Positions 61,063-64,000 of a DNA stretch of 64,000 bases are shown piece after piece. Position numbers and translations under genes: made by a program. The notes under the pieces were generated by a model, which worked only from the letters and a program-made list of their open reading frames with translations, searched no databases and was not told the origin of the DNA. Source of the stretch: Pseudomonas putida (lineage in GTDB: Bacteria > Pseudomonadota > Gammaproteobacteria > Pseudomonadales > Pseudomonadaceae); assembly GCF_028682475.1 (NCBI RefSeq), contig NZ_JANHLE010000004.1, positions 175,051 to 239,050 on the forward strand. Direction: 5' to 3'. Each line of letters begins with the position of its first letter. Positions within the stretch are counted from its first letter, which is position 1.

Positions 61063-61887
61063 TTACTTGCGACGACGGACGATCATATTGTCGGTACGCT
61101 TATTACCACGAGTCTTCGCGCCCTTAGTCGGGAAGCCCCATGGCGATACCGGATGACGACCACCGGAGGTACGACCTTCACCACCACCATGTGGGTGGTC
61201 AACCGGGTTCATGGCAACACCACGAACGGTTGGGCGAACGCCACGCCAGCGTTTGGCACCAGCTTTACCCAGCGAACGCAGGCTGTGCTCGGAGTTCGAG
61301 ACTTCGCCCAGGGTCGCACGGCATTCAGCCAGGACTTTACGCATTTCACCAGAGCGCAGACGCAGGGTCACATAGACACCTTCGCGAGCGATCAGCTGAG
61401 CCGAAGCACCAGCGGAACGAGCGATCTGTGCACCTTTGCCCGGCTTCAGTTCGATGCCGTGAATGGTGCTACCCACTGGGATGTTGCGCAGTTGCAGGGA
61501 GTTGCCTGGCTTGATTGGAGCCAGAGCGCCTGCGATCAGCTGGTCGCCAGCAGCAACGCCTTTAGGGGCGATGATGTAGCGGCGCTCGCCGTCTGCGTAG
61601 CACAGCAGTGCGATGTGAGCAGTACGGTTTGGATCGTATTCGATACGCTCGACAGTGGCGACGATGCCATCTTTGTCGTTGCGACGGAAGTCGACCATAC
61701 GGTAATGCTGCTTATGACCACCACCTACGTGACGAGTAGTGATGCGGCCATTGTTGTTACGACCACCAGACTTCGATTTCTTCTCGAGCAGCGGTGCGTG
61801 AGGAGCGCCTTTATGCAGCTCCTTGTTGACCACCTTGACCACGAAACGGCGGCCAGGGGAAGTCGGTTTGCATTTAACGATTGCCAT
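61063..61887 (-). CDS. rplB: 50S ribosomal protein L2
   Basis: 274 residues; [20 protein letters not shown] and the [17 protein letters not shown] segment with the functional histidine near the peptidyl-transferase centre. Confidence 0.98.
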   Translation of the reverse strand: MAIVKCKPTSPGRRFVVKVVNKELHKGAPHAPLLEKKSKSGGRNNNGRITTRHVGGGHKQHYRMVDFRRNDKDGIVATVERIEYDPNRTAHIALLCYADGERRYIIAPKGVAAGDQLIAGALAPIKPGNSLQLRNIPVGSTIHGIELKPGKGAQIARSAGASAQLIAREGVYVTLRLRSGEMRKVLAECRATLGEVSNSEHSLRSLGKAGAKRWRGVRPTVRGVAMNPVDHPHGGGEGRTSGGRHPVSPWGFPTKGAKTRGNKRTDNMIVRRRK

Positions 61888-61901
61888 GATGCACCCCTTC
61901 C

Positions 61902-62201
61902 TTACTCAGCACTGCTGCTGAAATCGAGATCTTGGCCTGGCTGAAGGGAGACGATCGCCTTCTTCCAGTCATTGCGCTTGCCCAGACCACGTGCGGTACG
62001 CTTGGTTTTACCCAGAACGTTAACAGTCGACACGTTTTCGACTTTTACGCCGAACAGGCCTTCGACAGCTTTCTTGATTTCCAGCTTGGTTGCATCAGTA
62101 GCAACCTTGAATACGAACTGGCCTTTTTTCTCAGCCAGAACGGTAGCCTTCTCGGAAACGTGCGGGCCAAGGAGGACTTTAAATACGCGTTCCTGGTTCA
62201 T
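61902..62201 (-). CDS. rplW: 50S ribosomal protein L23
   Basis: 99 residues; [20 protein letters not shown]. Docking site of signal recognition particle and trigger factor. Start overlaps the rplD stop by four bases. Confidence 0.98.
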   Translation of the reverse strand: MNQERVFKVLLGPHVSEKATVLAEKKGQFVFKVATDATKLEIKKAVEGLFGVKVENVSTVNVLGKTKRTARGLGKRNDWKKAIVSLQPGQDLDFSSSAE

Positions 62202-62800
62202 CCCAGCAGCTCCTCGAATTTCTTCACGGCCGACACAGTGATCAACACTTTGTCGTATGCGATCAGACTGACCGGATCGGAACCCTGTACGTCACGTACG
62301 TCGACGTGCGGCAGGTTACGAGCAGCCAGGTACAGATTCTGATCAACAGCGTCAGAAACGATCAGTACGTCGCTCAGACCCATGCCGTTCAGCTTGTTCA
62401 GCAGGTCTTTGGTTTTCGGTGCTTCAACAGCGAAGTCCTGAACCACGACCAGACGGTCGGTACGCACCAGCTCAGCGAGGATGGAACGCATTGCTGCGCG
62501 GTACATCTTCTTGTTGAGCTTCTGCGAGTGGTCTTGAGGACGAGCCGCGAAAGTGGTACCGCCGCCACGCCAGATTGGGCTACGGATAGTACCGGCACGA
62601 GCGCGACCAGTACCTTTCTGACGCCATGGGCGCTTACCGCCACCAGCAACGTCGGAACGGGTTTTCTGCTGCTTGGTGCCCTGACGGCCGCCGGCCATGT
62701 AGGCCACGACTGCTTGGTGAACCAGCGTCTCGTTGAATTCGCCACCGAAAGTCAGTTCGGAAACTTCGATCGCTTGAGCGTCATTTACATTTAGTTGCAT
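62198..62800 (-). CDS. rplD: 50S ribosomal protein L4
   Basis: 200 residues; [21 protein letters not shown] is the tunnel loop. In E. coli L4 represses the S10 operon through a long leader, which seems absent here. Confidence 0.98.
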   Translation of the reverse strand: MQLNVNDAQAIEVSELTFGGEFNETLVHQAVVAYMAGGRQGTKQQKTRSDVAGGGKRPWRQKGTGRARAGTIRSPIWRGGGTTFAARPQDHSQKLNKKMYRAAMRSILAELVRTDRLVVVQDFAVEAPKTKDLLNKLNGMGLSDVLIVSDAVDQNLYLAARNLPHVDVRDVQGSDPVSLIAYDKVLITVSAVKKFEELLG

Positions 62801-62812
62801 GTCAGCTTCCCC

Positions 62813-63448
62813 TTAACCGCGAGCCTTGGCAGCCGGACGCACAACCAGATCACCGCCAGTAGCGCCAGGAACGGCACCCTTGACCAGCAACAGATTGCGT
62901 TCAGCGTCGACGCGCACTACTTCCAGGGACTGAACGGTCACGCGCTCGGCGCCCATATGACCGGACATTTTTTTGCCCTTGAATACACGACCAGGAGTCT
63001 GGCACTGGCCGATAGAGCCCGGGACGCGGTGGGAAACGGAGTTACCGTGGGTGTTATCTTGACCGCGGAAGTTCCAACGCTTGATGGTACCGGCAAAGCC
63101 TTTACCTTTCGACTGACCGGTAACATCTACCATTTGGCCAGCAGCGAAGATTTCTGCATTGATCAAGTCGCCAGCCTGGTAGTCGCCTTCTTCAAGACGG
63201 AACTCCCAGACACCGCGACCAGCGGCAACGTTCGCTTTAGCGAAGTGACCTGCTTGAGCAGCAGTCACGCGCGAAGCACGACGCTCACCAACAGTGACTT
63301 GCACTGCACGGTAGCCATCGGTTTCTTCGGTTTTGAACTGGGTGACGCGATTCGGCTCGATCTCAATGACCGTGACCGGAATGGAGACACCTTCTTCGGT
63401 GAAAATACGGGTCATACCGCATTTACGACCGACTACACCAATAGTCAT
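62813..63448 (-). CDS. rplC: 50S ribosomal protein L3
   Basis: 211 residues from ATG 63446-63448 ([20 protein letters not shown]). [21 protein letters not shown] is the loop reaching the peptidyl-transferase centre. The upstream in-frame extension to 63481 is rejected. Confidence 0.98.
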   Translation of the reverse strand: MTIGVVGRKCGMTRIFTEEGVSIPVTVIEIEPNRVTQFKTEETDGYRAVQVTVGERRASRVTAAQAGHFAKANVAAGRGVWEFRLEEGDYQAGDLINAEIFAAGQMVDVTGQSKGKGFAGTIKRWNFRGQDNTHGNSVSHRVPGSIGQCQTPGRVFKGKKMSGHMGAERVTVQSLEVVRVDAERNLLLVKGAVPGATGGDLVVRPAAKARG

Positions 63449-63528
63449 GTTGTAAACCTCATGAGTGTACGGGGCTTTCACCCGCTATGGCCGCCCATTT
63501 CAGAGCGTTACACGACTAAGACCGTGTC

Positions 63529-63840
63529 TTAGCCGAGGCTGATCTGCACTTCCACACCGGCCGCAAGATCAAGCTTCATAAGAGCATCAACGGTTTTATC
63601 CGTTGGCTGGACGATGTCCAGAACGCGCTTATGAGTACGGATCTCGTACTGGTCACGCGCGTCTTTGTTGACGTGCGGAGAGACCAGAACGGTGAACCGC
63701 TCTTTACGGGTAGGCAGTGGAATTGGACCACGCACTTGAGCACCAGTACGTTTCGCGGTTTCCACGATTTCCTGGGTGGATTGGTCGATCAGGCGATGGT
63801 CAAAAGCCTTCAACCTGATACGGATTTGCTGATTTTGCAT
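63529..63840 (-). CDS. rpsJ: 30S ribosomal protein S10 / NusE
   Basis: 103 residues; [19 protein letters not shown] and the terminal [13 protein letters not shown]. First gene of the S10 operon, with dual use in boxA antitermination together with NusB, whose gene is in the same window. Confidence 0.98.
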
Positions 63841-63903
63841 TGGATTTCAGACTCCAGGCTGCTATTCCCACCGGGCGCACTACGCCCGTTAAAAGGAGGC
63901 GTG

Positions 63904-63932
63904 ATTCTATAGACGCCCCTATTGGGTGTCAA
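63904..63932 (-). promoter_or_regulatory. Strong sigma-70 promoter of the S10 operon
   Basis: Read leftward: TTGACA (63927-63932, perfect -35), 17 bases, TAGAAT (63904-63909, -10). It lies about 65 bases before rpsJ, directly after the tuf terminator. Confidence 0.85.
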
Positions 63933-63939
63933 CCCAATA
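63920..63939. repeat. Palindrome over the -35 of the S10 promoter
   Basis: TATTGGGT (63920-63927) and ACCCAATA (63932-63939) are perfect reverse complements around GTCA, so the symmetry centre lies in the -35 TTGACA hexamer. Possible operator or hairpin. Confidence 0.7.
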
Positions 63940-63940
63940 A

Positions 63941-63970
63941 AAAAAGCCCCCGCTGAGCGGGGGCCTTTTT
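63941..63970 (-). terminator. Intrinsic terminator of tuf
   Basis: GCCCCCGC/GCGGGGGC (63946-63953 and 63957-63964), loop TGA, with U-run on the leftward side, between tuf and the S10 promoter. Confidence 0.92.
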
Positions 63971-63984
63971 CAACCTATCGAGAA

Positions 63985-64000
63985 TTACTCGATGATTTTG
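63985..64000 (-). CDS. tuf: Elongation factor Tu, last codons only
   Basis: Leftward AAA-ATC-ATC-GAG-TAA gives the C-terminal KIIE of EF-Tu. With the conserved str operon position just before rpsJ, this is the end of tuf; the rest lies outside the window. Confidence 0.75.

Overview
This is a chromosomal window from a Pseudomonas, most likely the P. putida group. The evidence is the high GC content, the gene order (str/S10-spc-alpha ribosomal block, katA-ftnA, uvrA, MFS, ssb, formate dehydrogenase, selAB with tRNA-Sec, riboflavin cluster, dxs-ispA-xseB) and REP elements of the type ending in a GTGGGAGC core. Almost every gene is intact. There is no prophage, insertion sequence, integrase or CRISPR array. 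Only the first gene (5' end missing) and the last one (the final few codons of EF-Tu) are cut by the window edges.

Layout: (1) 1-6.0 kb holds a MORN-repeat protein, an RtcB RNA ligase, and a tightly coupled MBOAT / SGNH / SGNH-lipoprotein operon that looks like an envelope O-acylation module. (2) 6.1-9.4 kb is the isoprenoid operon xseB-ispA-dxs. (3) 9.4-20 kb carries btuB facing btuF, then a long leftward run nrdR-ribD-ribE-ribBA-ribH-nusB-thiL-pgpA-SBP followed by ribA-(membrane protein)-btuF. (4) 20-30 kb has a lipoprotein, an ETF-beta-type lysine methyltransferase, a thioredoxin-TPR protein, a probable Zur-controlled operon (His-rich periplasmic protein, ABC ATPase, FtsX-like permease, DUF3299 protein), an OprG/OmpW porin with a candidate Anr box, two sugar-nucleotide enzymes, a hydrolase and a regulator. 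(5) 30-33 kb has a sodium:alanine symporter and a type I asparaginase. (6) 32.9-42 kb is the selenium-formate block: tRNA-Sec, selB, selA, fdhE and fdoIHG, where fdoG carries an in-frame UGA read as selenocysteine. (7) 42.3-50 kb has an AT-rich orphan membrane protein, ssb, an MFS transporter, uvrA, the ferritin ftnA and katA. (8) 50-64 kb is the alpha, spc and S10 ribosomal protein operons, all leftward, preceded by the tail of tuf.

The window is mostly housekeeping. The parts most worth following up are the Zur-type ABC operon of unknown substrate (22.6-25.8 kb), the MBOAT/SGNH envelope operon (2.2-5.9 kb), a series of hairpin/terminator-like elements inside the spc operon between rpsN and rpsH, palindromes over the S10 promoter, and the foreign-looking small membrane protein beside the formate dehydrogenase operon. 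Apart from the MORN, lipoprotein and orphan genes, each gene can be placed in a known family. No entirely new defence or mobile system was seen.
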